This document shows, piece by piece, positions 22,225 through 32,121 of a DNA stretch of 64,000 bases (position 1 is its first letter; each line of letters starts with the position of its first letter). The DNA comes from Anaspis maculata (taxonomy: Eukaryota > Arthropoda > Insecta > Coleoptera > Scraptiidae): assembly GCA_949128115.1 (NCBI GenBank), contig OX421964.1:53748601-53812600 (forward strand), written 5' to 3'. Made by a program: the position numbers and the translations under genes. The notes beneath the pieces are model-generated. The model was not told where the DNA came from and did no database searches. It was given only the letters and a program-made list of their open reading frames with translations.

Positions 22225-22690
22225 ACAGGTGTCTCAGGTTTTTACGCGAAAAAAATCATGAGGGTCCTTAGATGATGTTAAGAGCGGTTGTGATGTCTTA
22301 GATGTCCCCCTTCGAAATAAAATTGGGCCTGTTTTTGCTGGGAAACCAATTTCTCAAGGATCGGCAGTTAATAAGGGAAAAACTTCCCTTTAATTAACAA
22401 TGAAAAAATTTTGAGAAAGGATTGGGGGTGATTTGAAAGATTTCAAGATATATTTGACAGAAAGAGAATTTGATTACCTTTGAAATGATGTATTACAAGA
22501 TAGATAATGCTATTTGAAATTCTAAAGTAGGGTAGGGTAAGGCTAAAAGGGTTCAAGATAAAAATTTGACAATGTGTGTCCTAAATGTCCCCCTCAAAAT
22601 AAAAATCGACCTGTTTCGCCGTTTTCCCGGAAAAATAATTGGCGGCGAGAAATCTGGGGTGGGTCCGGTTAAAAAAATCACCCTGTATGA
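22225..22690. repeat. Fragment of the 12.5-kb foldback family
   Basis: It begins ACAGGTGTCTCAGG directly after the previous element and ends with CACCCTGTAT. Both halves contain a GATGTCCCCC/ AATGTCCCCCTC block followed by AAATAAAAATCGACCTG, as in 12488-13778. Confidence 0.55.
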
Positions 22691-22795
22691 TGATAAATAG
22701 CAACATGAGCCATAGTCGAAGTTTTTCCCTATCCAAATTATTGTGATGGAACCTCCAGCAGAGTGAAGGAATTCTCCCTTGATCACGCCTGTACA

Positions 22796-22920
22796 GTTGC
22801 GGCCTCATAAAAGTTTACACCGATGACAATCGTGTGGCCATGCTCATTCAAAATTACGTCAAAATTGAATTAGCATGGCCACTCGATCGCCGTCGGTGTA
22901 AACTTTTATGAGGCCGCAAC
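22796..22920. mobile_element. Near-perfect hairpin MITE
   Basis: GTTGCGGCCTCATAAAAGTT pairs with AACTTTTATGAGGCCGCAAC, and GGCCATGCTCATTCAAAATT pairs beyond it with few mismatches. 125 bp, no coding potential. Arms are so similar that the insertion is probably recent. Confidence 0.85.
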
Positions 22921-24124
22921 TTTACACTACGATGATATGACGTAGCTAAGGTAGGGTATCTCATAAATGTTCACTTCAACTTGGACTTTGTCGCGGCGAC
23001 ATCCTATTTGGCCGTGTTGTACACTGTAAAAGCGAGTAGTTTCCTAAGATCACTTTCACAACGTCACCAATGTGACTTCAAAAATTGGAACTTCTCAAAA
23101 GTGTTCCCATTTTGCTGTCCGCCACCGTACATTGTAGCGCTGAGTGGAAAATTATGAAGACCATGTAGCTCAGTGACATTTTCACTACTGAAATTGGTTT
23201 TGACGAGGTATTTGCTAGCTGCGACCCACATGGTGAGGTGAAAATCGCGGCTTTATCCTGAAGAATTATCCAGGAGTAAACGATAAACTGTTCGCAGTGA
23301 ACTGTCCTTCCAATACTTTACTATTTATATTGATAGAAAATGATACGCTGCTCACTGCAGCCAACAGTTGCTTGTACTATGAGGCGTGATCTACCAGCCA
23401 ATACCAATAGGTTACGATAGTGCCTCTTTGTATATTATATACTCATGTTACAGAAACAGCAGATTGCAATTTCCATTTGCATTCAGCCATCTGGCGGGTG
23501 AAAAGGAGAATTACACGAGATCATGCCCAGACAGAGCCACATAAAACATTTTTGTTGGATTATGACTGTAACGGTGCCATTTCTCATGACAACAAACGAT
23601 CAAATTAATTGCGTTCATTGCGTCTCAAGTTGTCTCTCCTACCAAGTTGACATTTCGAGGATTGACCTATCACTTTCCACCGCAGCCGTAAGCGTGAACT
23701 CAAGAAAATGGGTCAATGGAGCCTTGCAATTGAAAAACTCAACGTGAGGTCGCGACTACGATGAAGTGGCCCTAAACGACGGGAAAACACGGGAGTTTGA
23801 GTAGTTTGACTGGTAACTGACAGTGACTGGAAACGTCAAGCCCGAAACAGAGGTTATCCAAATTTCAAATCAAGACATAAAATGACGGACGCCGGTCGTT
23901 GAAGAGTCAACGCCGTCAGAATTGTCGAATTTGCCCCCAACGGTTGTGGCGCCCTCGGTGTCTGAAAGTGGCAGTGCAAGGCCCCATTGGCATCGGAAGG
24001 TTGGTACCCAATCTTTGCTCCTCCCCTCTATTGTGATAGTGATTTGCTTACGTTACGTTACGTTTACTTGTCCATAATAAGGCGATCGCATGTCAACCAA
24101 GCTGAAAGATCTGGGATTTGGTAG
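22921..24124. other. spalt intron 7, middle part, no feature seen
   Basis: The open frames here (longest about 75 codons) show no recognisable domain. I see no palindrome or splice-linked exon. Confidence 0.4.
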
Positions 24125-24339
24125 GTACAGTTGGGAGCGAAATGATTCATACGGCACCGCTAAGAAGTCGGCTGGATTTCAGAAATGTTAGCTGATTGGA
24201 TTGTTCTTGAATGTCAGTTTTGATTAGAGATTGATCGTAATCAAAACTGGCATTCAAGAAGGATCTAAGCAGCTAACATTTCTGAAATCCAGCCGACTTC
24301 CTAGCGGTGCCGTATGAATCATTTCGCTCCCAACTGTAC
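24125..24339. mobile_element. Hairpin MITE with GTACAGTTGGGAGCG termini
   Basis: GTACAGTTGGGAGCGAAATG on the left is complementary to CATTTCGCTCCCAACTGTAC on the right; pairing continues through ATTCATACGGCACCGCT and CAGAAATGTTAGCTG to a loop at about 24226. 215 bp. Confidence 0.85.
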
Positions 24340-25090
24340 TTTAGATCCCACTGTCGTGGTTGGAAAATTGTCGGACAGTAGGTATGTTGACACAAAGTAG
24401 ATTCTCTCTCAATTCTCTTGTCACTGGTAGATTACTTGCATTTAATTTTCAGCTAGTTTGGCTTTTTCTAACAGATCAAGTAGAACTAAACTGGTAATGA
24501 TTCAAACTCGTCACCACTTGCTGTGCATGTTTCCAACCAGTCAACTGCTCTCACTATCACGAAGTGTCTGTTGTTAAAGTAGAGACCGGTTTGAATTTTG
24601 ATTTAAGTGATGATCAGTAAGTACTTATTTACAATTTTCGTTGTCTCGATGTGCTACAAGTAAGATGCCCGCGATACATACAACGTTTTATGTAGGTAGG
24701 TACGACTTACTCCATATTAACCCCATGTCATGACCTATTATTATTATTGACATTTCATAAACAAAATATGTCAACCATTGTGAGATCATTTTTCCAGGAA
24801 TTGACTTATTGATCGTCCAAAAATATTCCAAATAGATTTTCCTGAAAAAATAAAAATTTAGGAAACGTGATTTTTTTTATCCGATTAATTTGAAAAAAGT
24901 GCAAAATTTAGAAAAAACAATAAATAAATAAATTTATTAAAATTGTAAATAATACACTCTGTATAAACTGTTTCTGATATATCTCGTCATACTTTCGCGA
25001 CCAAAGGGCCTTTCGTTGCTTCTACTAAGCCCCCCTCGAATTAACGCCTTTTCAAAGATACGCCGGGAAGAGTATCGTTTTCGTCAAGAG
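24340..25090. other. spalt intron 7, remaining part, no feature seen
   Basis: AT-rich sequence between the hairpin MITE and the alternative stop of spalt exon 7. No coding frame, repeat or RNA gene recognised. Confidence 0.4.
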
Positions 25091-25132
25091 TCAAGTCGGC
25101 GAAATGTCCTTGTAATCCTTCAAAATCGGTAC

Positions 25133-25306
25133 CTTTTGCTGCATGCCGTTAAGGAATGGAGCCGGTAGGTACGGGTAGAAAAGGTCGGGCCTCCGTTGCA
25201 GAAATTCGGAATCCTTGGGTGTCATGGGCATGGGCGGCAGATCTAGCGACATGCGACGTCCGCGTCGCGACGCCCCGTTGCTCCACATATGGGTGCCCAT
25301 GTGTAC
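25133..25306 (-). CDS. sal: spalt, exon 7 (end of last finger pair)
   Basis: 58 codons starting VHMGTHMWSNGASRRGRRMS, the completion of the second finger of the last pair, then LDLPPMPMTPKDSEFL and a FYPYLPAPFLNGMQQK block conserved in insect Spalt. The acceptor is TGTGCAG at 25307; the donor is AAG/GTACCG at 25133/25132. If the donor is not used, the frame adds 13 residues and stops at 25091, giving a shorter protein that lacks the LNEMSVVQ tail. Confidence 0.92.
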
Positions 25307-26066
25307 CTGCACAGAATCCACAATAAATATATATTATTAATAATATTCGTTTACTCAATGACGTAAAATCTACAAACTACGCTAACAGGTATGCAAATGT
25401 GTTATTGTTGCATTTTTAATAATAACAGGTCAGAGAAGTGAACATGACATTCGTGATCTGTTGGAGATCTAGGTTGTGGGTATCTACGTTTTTTGTACTA
25501 AGTTAGGTTTTTTACTGGTTACTTTGACTTTTACATTATTAGGCTTCGTAAAAGAGCAAATTGGAAATTTCACATGTTTGGAGAAGGAATGAGTCATGAA
25601 GCAGAGTTTCTCCCATGCCTATTTGAATGGGCGATCTGAAGTTCAACATGGAATTTGAACCACGAGTGCCTACTGCTACTACTCCAAAGAAACTGGGTGG
25701 CGTATTTGAGAGGCTCTTGTAAAGACTTGTCAAGAGAATCTACACAGTTCACCTTTCGAACAGGCTCCGACGTCTGTCGGTCACCCATCCAAGAAGCAGA
25801 CCGCATGGACGATGCTCAACTCAAGATTTTTCTTGGATCAAGCGATGTCCAATACGCCTCGCGTTTTCAAATTCACAACATAAAGGGCAATCCAGGACCA
25901 AATCAATTTGCTACACTACAAGAACCATTTTTTTTCTTTTGGTTCTCCATATTCCAAATAGTGAATAGTTGATTCTCTTCACTTTTAGATGGCTTATGGC
26001 TCCGTATACCCAGGTTAGTGGCATTAGTAAGGCGCAAGCGATGTCCAGTGACTCTCAAGTTCTTAC
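25307..26066 (-). other. spalt intron 6
   Basis: A 760-bp intron. On its minus strand, at about 25777-25797, lies CTTCTTGGATGGGTGACCG, a match to the 3' internal control element of 5S rRNA; the rest of a 5S gene is not there. No other feature. Confidence 0.5.
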
Positions 26067-26218
26067 CTTGAGGTTTCCCTTTGTGGTGAACGCCTTCTGG
26101 CATACGGTGCATCTGAACGGCTTATCACCCGTGTGCGTTCGCATATGTATCTGCAAGGCCGAACTGGACGAGAAGTTCTTATTGCATACGTGGCACAAGT
26201 GCTTACTGGCCTGTAAGC
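26067..26218 (-). CDS. sal: spalt, exon 6: last zinc-finger pair
   Basis: About 51 codons. [19 protein letters not shown] is the first finger, followed by a [20 protein letters not shown] second finger interrupted by the donor at KGNLK. Both fingers keep the C-x2-C and H-x3-H spacing (the second completed by exon 7) and the spalt box. The acceptor TTTGCAG (26219) and incoming phase give ...[13 protein letters not shown] closer AG (TTACAG) would bring an immediate stop. Confidence 0.94.
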
Positions 26219-26359
26219 CTGCAAAGACACACACAACACACATGAGCCCACAACCAGCTAGTTAGTGCAAGCGATGACAACGAATGTTAAATCGTAATCG
26301 CTTATAATGGTAATTATGTACAAAAAAAATGACTCCTTTTTTCCGAAATTGATACTTAC

Positions 26360-26723
26360 TGGGTGGACGTTTCGGCAAGGGCAATTCAGTCTCTGTAGGT
26401 TCCCTCTTGTTGATAGGCGGCTGCTGTTGAGGTTCTTTGTTCTGTTCTGGAGGAGATGTGAGTGACGGCGGGAGCGGCGGAGGTTGTTGCTGATGATCAC
26501 TTTCGTTCATAGACGTCGCCGTCGGCTGCTGCTCTCTCTGAGGCGGTAAAATCTGAGGCTGAGGAGGTGGCGGTGGTGGCTGTTGTTGTTGTTGCTGCTG
26601 CAGCTGCGGTTGGTGCGGTTGCGACTGCGAAGATTCGTCTCCGCTCATCGGCGGTTTGTTTTCGAACATGTGCTGAGGCATGTCTCTGATTTTATGTGTC
26701 AGCATGTGTTGCTTCATGTTTCC
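26360..26723 (-). CDS. sal: spalt, exon 5: end of third pair and Gln/Pro-rich linker
   Basis: 121 codons and one base. GNMKQHMLTHKIRDMPQHMF completes the second finger of the third pair, exactly as in fly Spalt. It is followed by Gln- and Pro-rich low complexity (Q and P runs at about 26570-26615) and LPLPKRPPS before the GTAAGT donor. The acceptor is TGTTCCAG (26724). The low-complexity linker is the part most likely to vary between species. Confidence 0.93.
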
Positions 26724-26835
26724 CTGGAACAAAAGAAGAGTCCGTCAGCCTCCGTCGGTACAATGTATCGGCGTCAGTCGTATAAAGCGGTTAAAGATCT
26801 ATAAAGCGGTTCTTACCGCGATATGCATCCAGTTT

Positions 26836-26949
26836 GAGGCGTATCCAGGGCTCATTGGTAGAGGAAATACCGATGGTATTGTCTTGCGCAGCGCAGGTTT
26901 CCTTTTACGAGCTCTCCAAGGCTCTACTTCATCCTGGATACGCCTCTGT
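26836..26949. mobile_element. Small hAT-like MITE
   Basis: GAGGCGTATCCAGGG at the left faces CCTGGATACGCCTCTG at the right, giving the hAT-style end CAGAGGCG. About 114 bp in spalt intron 4. The left end has lost its CA, and no 8-bp duplication was found. Confidence 0.5.
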
Positions 26950-26999
26950 CTGCATGCACATCCATCCTGAAATTTACAGTTACGGTCAGTTCATGTTTG

Positions 27000-27612
27000 A
27001 TGTGAATTAGTTTCAAAAAGTTGATTTTAGGTAAGTAATTAAAAAAAAGTTTTGCAAAAAACGGTTGTGAGCTGGTTTCAAGAGGAGGGTCGTGCATAGA
27101 GGGCTTACAACCGAATCAATTATTGCTACGGAAACCCGAACAACTAGCCTCAGAAGCTGATTAATTAAATGCAAGTAATATATATTTTGACATCAGAAGG
27201 AAATATTGCGACTATTCGGCTGCTGGAACGTTAAAACAATTTTATAATAAATTTAGTATGGAACAAGCAAAGTTATTAGCAGGTGAAATGGGGCAACAGT
27301 GGTTTTAAATTTTGAGCTTTTGTACGATGGGAACGAGATATGATATGATATGATATGAAAAATGTGTTTTCAACTGATTTATCCAGGGAACAACGATGAA
27401 CATATGATTGAAACGTTTAGTATAATAGTTGACCAAGAGACAAAGAATGTATTTCATGAAGAACTGTCAACAGGAACCTTGGTTCCCAATTTTGTACAGT
27501 GAAAAAGTATTCTTTGTGTCATTTCATAAGAGATCTTCTATCAAGATACAAACGGACCCCCACTTTCTGTGTTCTTGCACTGCTTGTCGCATTCTCCGCA
27601 ACCACCACATTC
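27000..27612. other. spalt intron 4, left part, no feature seen
   Basis: Apart from a short GATATGATAT repeat at about 27338-27356, nothing is recognisable. The 62-codon frame at 27429 has no domain. Confidence 0.4.
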
Positions 27613-27728
27613 TGTGAGTGTGAGAGTTGTTTGGGATTTTCAAGAGTGCAGAATTACCTATACATCTAATTTTCAACAAGTCAAGTCTGCACTATTCAAA
27701 ATCCCAAACTGAAATTCTCACACTCACA
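27613..27728. repeat. Short palindromic element
   Basis: TGTGAGTGTGAGAGTT on the left faces AATTCTCACACTCACA; GTTTGGGATTTTCAAGAGTG faces its near complement. 116 bp, non-coding. Confidence 0.7.
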
Positions 27729-27870
27729 AATAAAAAAATAAAAAATAAAAATATTAAAAGAAGTAATATAAAATATGTTTAAATCAAACTCGTACTTGCA
27801 ACTAGATCAATATTATAAAGAAATACAGAGTAATGTTGTGATCGTTATAATAGTCTAGGAGCTAGCGACG

Positions 27871-28739
27871 GATTTTTCATACCATTTCAACAAAGCTACA
27901 ATGTTAATTTTAACATTCCCCTTCATCTCCTGATGACCAGAACGAACCTTTACCGGCTGGTAGCCCGGGCCTTTGGCCGTTATAGCTCCTTAAAGGAAAA
28001 AAAAACAAATTGTACGTGTCCTTTATATTGGGCTATTTTGAGACGTCAAACGATTACCCTGATAGCTCGATCAAATAAGTGGGAGCAGAATGTCCGCAGC
28101 AGCTAGGATGGGTGCGAGGTTCAGCGAACCATGTCCCAAACGGGCCCGGGTTCAAGGCCCACCAAGTTTGATCCTTTTTCTAAAGAAAATCGTTCCTTTT
28201 TATTTTCAAAGCAATTTAAATCCAAAATACTGATTCCTTACTGGATTCTTGACTTTTTCCGATAACTCAGTAACGCCTTTTCGAATTTTCTTGTTACTTT
28301 TCACACGGACTAGGTACTTAACAAGCGAACACTACATGTACTCAATTATCGAAAAAAAGTCAAGAATCCAGTAAGGAATCAGTATTTTGAATTTAGATTG
28401 CTTAAAAAATTAAAAGGAACGATTTTCTTGAAAAAAAAAAATCGGACATGGTGGGTCTCGAACCTGGACCCGTTTTGGACATGGCTCGTTGGACCTCGCG
28501 CCCATTCTAGATGCTGCAAACATTTCGCTTGCACTTGTTTAATCGAGATATCAGGGTAATCGTTTGACGTCTCAAAATAGCCCGTTATAAAGGACACATA
28601 CAATTTATTTTTTTCTTTAAAGAGCTGTAACGTCCAAAGGCCCCGGCTACCAGCCGGGAAAGGTTCGTTCTGATCATCAGGAGGTGTAGGGGGATGTTTA
28701 AATCAACATTGTAGCTTTGTTGGAATGATATGAAAAATC
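27871..28739. mobile_element. Long foldback with a tRNA-like sequence in each arm
   Basis: Arms of about 395 bp (27871-28268 and 28349-28739) are complementary throughout, from GATTTTTCATACCATTTC to GAATCCAGTAAGGAATCAGT. Each arm holds a tRNA-like segment with an A-box-like GGGTGCGAGGTTCAGCG and a B-box-like GGGTTCAAGGCCC (left, about 28095-28165) or GGTTCGAGACCC (right, about 28440-28515, read on the minus strand). Loop about 80 bp. The left tRNA-like copy points right and the right copy left, so they converge. Confidence 0.8.
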
Positions 28740-28956
28740 TGATCAGAGATCAGTTTAGCAAAATCCATCTTATAACTGATACCAGCCCGAAAAGCCAAGC
28801 AAAAAGCTGTCAAACTTTTTATTTGAGATAATTCTTATACTTCTTGCAAGACTGTTCTCTCAGTGTAACATAACCATGGTCAATACTTCGTGCTTCCCTG
28901 ATGCGGAACCTTCAATGGTCGCAAAACATAAGTTATGCAAGATGTTTAAGTTTTAC

Positions 28957-29100
28957 CTGTCAAGTTTCAACAAAATTCAATAGGTGGCAGCGGAGTTATT
29001 TTTAGAATTCAATTTTTTGAGACTTTTATTCCCATAAGTAACGATATTCGCAACTCCGCCGCCACTGGTTGAATTCTGTGAAAATTTGATAGCTAGACAG
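28957..29100. repeat. Palindromic element, moderately diverged
   Basis: CTGTCAAGTTTCAACAAAAT with GGTGGCAGCGGAGTT on the left; AACTCCGCCGCCACTGG and AAATTTGATAGCTAGACAG on the right. 144 bp, non-coding. Confidence 0.6.
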
Positions 29101-29323
29101 AAGATGTCGGTCAGATAATCTATGCCAAATTAAAGCTCAGTTGCTTTGACTGTTTACGAAATACATTTTTTTTCTGTTTGTGGTACAAATTTTCAAATAA
29201 CAAAAAAAAACAATTGATGAGTGAAAATTCATTTTTCTTACGGAGGTGCATTTTTCTTGCTTGCTGAACGTATATTTTTCTTGGAACTACACCACAATTA
29301 TTTGTTTGATTTTGCTTTACTAA

Positions 29324-29349
29324 CCGGTTTCGCCTTTCGGCATTATCAG
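29324..29349 (-). ncRNA. Degenerate hammerhead-ribozyme-like core
   Basis: On the minus strand: CTGATAA, a short GCC-GAAA-GGC hairpin, then GAAAC. This copies the CUGANGA / stem II / GAAA layout of hammerhead ribozymes, except that the invariant G of CUGANGA is A. Stems I and III were not established. Such motifs occur in Penelope-like elements and other repeats; activity is unlikely as it stands. Confidence 0.25.
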
Positions 29350-30997
29350 GGCTTGTAAAATCTTTAGAAAGTTATTCGTTTTGTGGAGAAAAATGTAAAA
29401 ATATTGACACGTTGTTCCAAGAAAACAAATATATATTCAAAAAAAGTTGAATTTTGAAGTCTGATAATTTCGTTGAGTATAACATTGAAAAACAAAAAAT
29501 CACCGCTGGGACATTTTTATTTATAATCATGAACCACAACTAAACTGGGCAACAATTGAAGTGATTCATTCGAAAATTTTGCCTCACTTCAAATGTGGAT
29601 ATCTCGAAAAAAAAAATGAACCGATTTTGGAAATTGTGGTCATGCTGGATAGCGTGTTCTTTTGGCTATAAGATACTTGGATGGTACAGAGGTTCAACGA
29701 CGTTGAGTTGGCTATGCAGGGTGGAAACAAAAGAAGTGCAAAACCGGTCCACATTATTCAATGCCCCGCTTCTGTGAAAAAATCTTAGATTTTTTCTGAG
29801 TGCAGTTTTAAAAAGCACATATCAATATCTCTAAACTATTTTTGAATTTTGATCGTAATGCGGTTTTTTCAAAAGTTGTGATTTTTTTTTTTGGACTACC
29901 GCATTTTTCACACCAATTCTCCCAGTGTTCATGTGCTGCTTTCAAATTTGAAAGGAATGCATTATATGGTTGAAAAAAACTTTGTTTATAAAAAAACTTG
30001 ACGTAAATGACACTCAGGGCTGCGACTGTCTTCGATCGTCTGGAACCTTTGACAAGGCAGGAACATGTGGGCATGTTGCGGTCCTAATAAGCACTTTTTC
30101 TTCCTGCACTGTGTAACAACTGTAAAACAACTACTGCATTAGTCTTATTTCGCAAAATATTTTTACAGGGTGCTTCACTGAAAATTTTTGAAATTGCTAT
30201 CGGAAACGACGTAGAGAAAAAATCTGTTTTGCCTTAGACCTGTTGCAGTTTTGATCGTGAAATTTGCCGTTAATTTGATGGAACTTTTTTTCTTCAATTT
30301 TCGAAATCAATCAAAATTTAATGAACAAAGCAAATTTTATTGAGACATTGACGAACAATTTGCCGGCCTCATCATTCTAGTGATCCGGTTGTCTCGTAAC
30401 ACCTCGTAACCAGGATGGCTCGATGTGGGCGAGCATTATTATTGACTTAATGGAAATAAGCCTGTAGCTTTCGGCAAATGGGACAACATGAGAGAGGATG
30501 CATAGATCCCTGTATCGCACTGCATTCATTCATTATTGTTCTCTAAAATCACCAATTCTGTCCTGTCGTTTAAGGTGGCCTCTGCCCATGCAGTAACACC
30601 GCCTCCGTCAAATGCCACCTGGGGTTCGCCAGTTCGTGCAACAGATCTAAGACAAAAAAGATTTTTTCTCTACGTCTGCTTGTTTCCGATATTAATTCCA
30701 AACATTTTCAATGAAGCACTCTGTAAGAAAATTTGCGAACCAAGACTAATGATGCAGTAGTTGTTTTACAGTTGTTGTGCAGTGCACGAAAAAAAAGTAT
30801 TTATTAGGACCGTAACATGCCCACATGTTCCTGCCTTGTCAAAGGTTCCAGACGAACGAAGGAAGTGGCAGCTCTGAGTGTCATTAACGTCAAGTTTAAT
30901 CATAAAAAGTTTGTCTAGCCACACAATGCATTCCTTTCAAATTTGAATGCAGTTGTGGCGGCTCTCATATGGGCATGTGACGGAGGAACTGTTGTCT

Positions 30998-31079
30998 CCC
31001 TTGATAGCTTAGTGGTTAGAGTATTCATCCGGCAAATGGAAGACGCAGGTTCCAATCCTGCTCAGGGCAGACACTTTTT
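30998..31079 (+). ncRNA. tRNA-like Pol III unit in 5' LTR
   Basis: From 30998: a seven-base acceptor-like strand CCCTTGA that pairs with TCAGGGC (6 of 7), then TA, a D-arm/A box GCTTAGTGGTTAGAGT, a five-pair anticodon stem (TTCAT / ATGGA) with loop CCGGCAA, and a perfect T-arm GCAGG-TTCCAAT-CCTGC. A T5 run, the usual Pol III terminator, follows at 31074. Position 33 is C, not T, and the anticodon would read GGC, so a translating tRNA is unlikely. The T-loop has C where the 3' LTR has the consensus G. Confidence 0.6.
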
Positions 31080-31357
31080 CTCCGTCACATCGCGCTATAA
31101 ATGGTGACCCCGAACAACAATAACACGCACGCAACACGCTACTTAAATAAACAAGTAACAGCGAACAATTGAACAGCAACGCCACTTCTCTGCCTACGTC
31201 CACCCACACGTGTCCTATCCGTCGCCCTAGCTGGGGGGTACCGAACAACGGTTTATAAGAACGGTGAACACGGATGACATACGAGACGAACGACGTCTCT
31301 GGAGGGGGAGTACTGTGGCGGCTCTCATATGGGCATGTGACGGAGGAACTGTTGTCT

Positions 31358-31439
31358 CCCTTGATAGCTTAGTGGTTAGAGTATTCATCCGGCAAATGGA
31401 AGACGCAGGTTCGAATCCTGCTCAGGGCAGGCACTTTTT
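31358..31439 (+). ncRNA. tRNA-like Pol III unit in 3' LTR
   Basis: The same unit as in the 5' LTR, here with the consensus B box GGTTCGAATCC and again followed by TTTTT (about 31434). Because it is the better B box, this copy is the more likely to recruit TFIIIC. Confidence 0.6.
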
Positions 31440-31919
31440 CTCCGTCACATCGCGCCATACAGTACCTACATGAGCACTGGGGAGAAATGAGAATCGGCGT
31501 GAAAAAAGCGGTGGTACAAAAAAAATTCAAAACTTTTTAAAAAACCGGACTAGGATCAAAATTTGGAAAATATTTAGAGATATTGATATGTGCTTTTCAA
31601 AACTGCATTCAGAAAAAATCTGAGATTTTTTTCACATTGAATAATGTGGACCGGTTTTGCACTTTTTCTGTTTCCACCCTGTATAGCCCACTCAACGTCG
31701 TTGAACCCCTGTACCATCCAAGTATCTCACAGCCAAAAGGACACGCTATCCAGCATGACCACGATTTCCAAAATCGGTCCATTTTTTCCCGAGATATCCA
31801 TATTTGAAGTGAGGCAAAGTTTTCGAGTGAATCACTTCAATTGTTGCCCAGTTTAGTTCAGTTTTCTACCCTGAGACCTCAAACACCCTGTATAATAAAT
31901 CTATTGTGGTACCCAGTAC

Positions 31920-32100
31920 ATTACTTTCCCGACTGGTATCCAGGAACCTTTGGAAATTTTTGAAAACACGTCTCTTTGGGTGGTAAGTTTGGGTGGGTTG
32001 ATTGCTAGATTGAAACAAATTGCAATCTTCACAATTGGTTAAATCAACTGGAAAATTTTCGGAACATTTGAAAAAAAAGTACTTTCTCTTCCATTAGTGG
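31920..32100. repeat. Possible partial relative of dispersed family A/B
   Basis: CCAGGAACCTTTGGAAATTT and TCTCTTTGGGTGG resemble the left end of copy A (about 4985-5040). The similarity is short and I cannot align it further. Confidence 0.3.
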
Positions 32101-32121
32101 GGAGTAAGTAACACACACAAC

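Larger units (their letters stand above)
30954..31461 (+). mobile_element. Miniature LTR retroelement (TRIM) with tRNA-like units in both LTRs
   Basis: Two 148-bp direct repeats (30954-31101 and 31314-31461), four differences apart, both starting TGTGGCGGCTC; the 3' copy ends CATACA. Directly after the 5' repeat comes TGGTGACCCCGAAC, a typical tRNA primer-binding site; just before the 3' repeat is GGAGGGGGAG, a polypurine tract. The 212-bp interior has no gag-pol, so the element must be mobilised in trans. Each LTR also holds a tRNA-like gene (see separate entries). CAGT flanks both sides if the 3' LTR is taken to end at CATA; otherwise no clear duplication. Direction is + from primer site to polypurine tract. 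Confidence 0.88.
29536..31861. mobile_element. Large composite palindrome, with inner element and TRIM insertion
   Basis: The outer arms run from AACTAAACTGGGCAACAATT (29536) inward and from its complement (31861) inward, pairing over about 600 bp (e.g. GTGGTCATGCTGGATAGCGTG and CAACGACGTTGA). At the centre sits a second inverted-repeat element (30167-30725, TACAGGGTGCTTCACTGAAA / complement). The right arm is opened by the TRIM at 30954-31461; the left arm near 29930 gives the uninterrupted counterpart (TTTCAAATTTGAAAG). Confidence 0.75.

Noticed and set aside
25777..25797. A 5S rRNA gene in spalt intron 6
   Set aside because: Only the short box-C-like match is present; no 5' half or stem partners.
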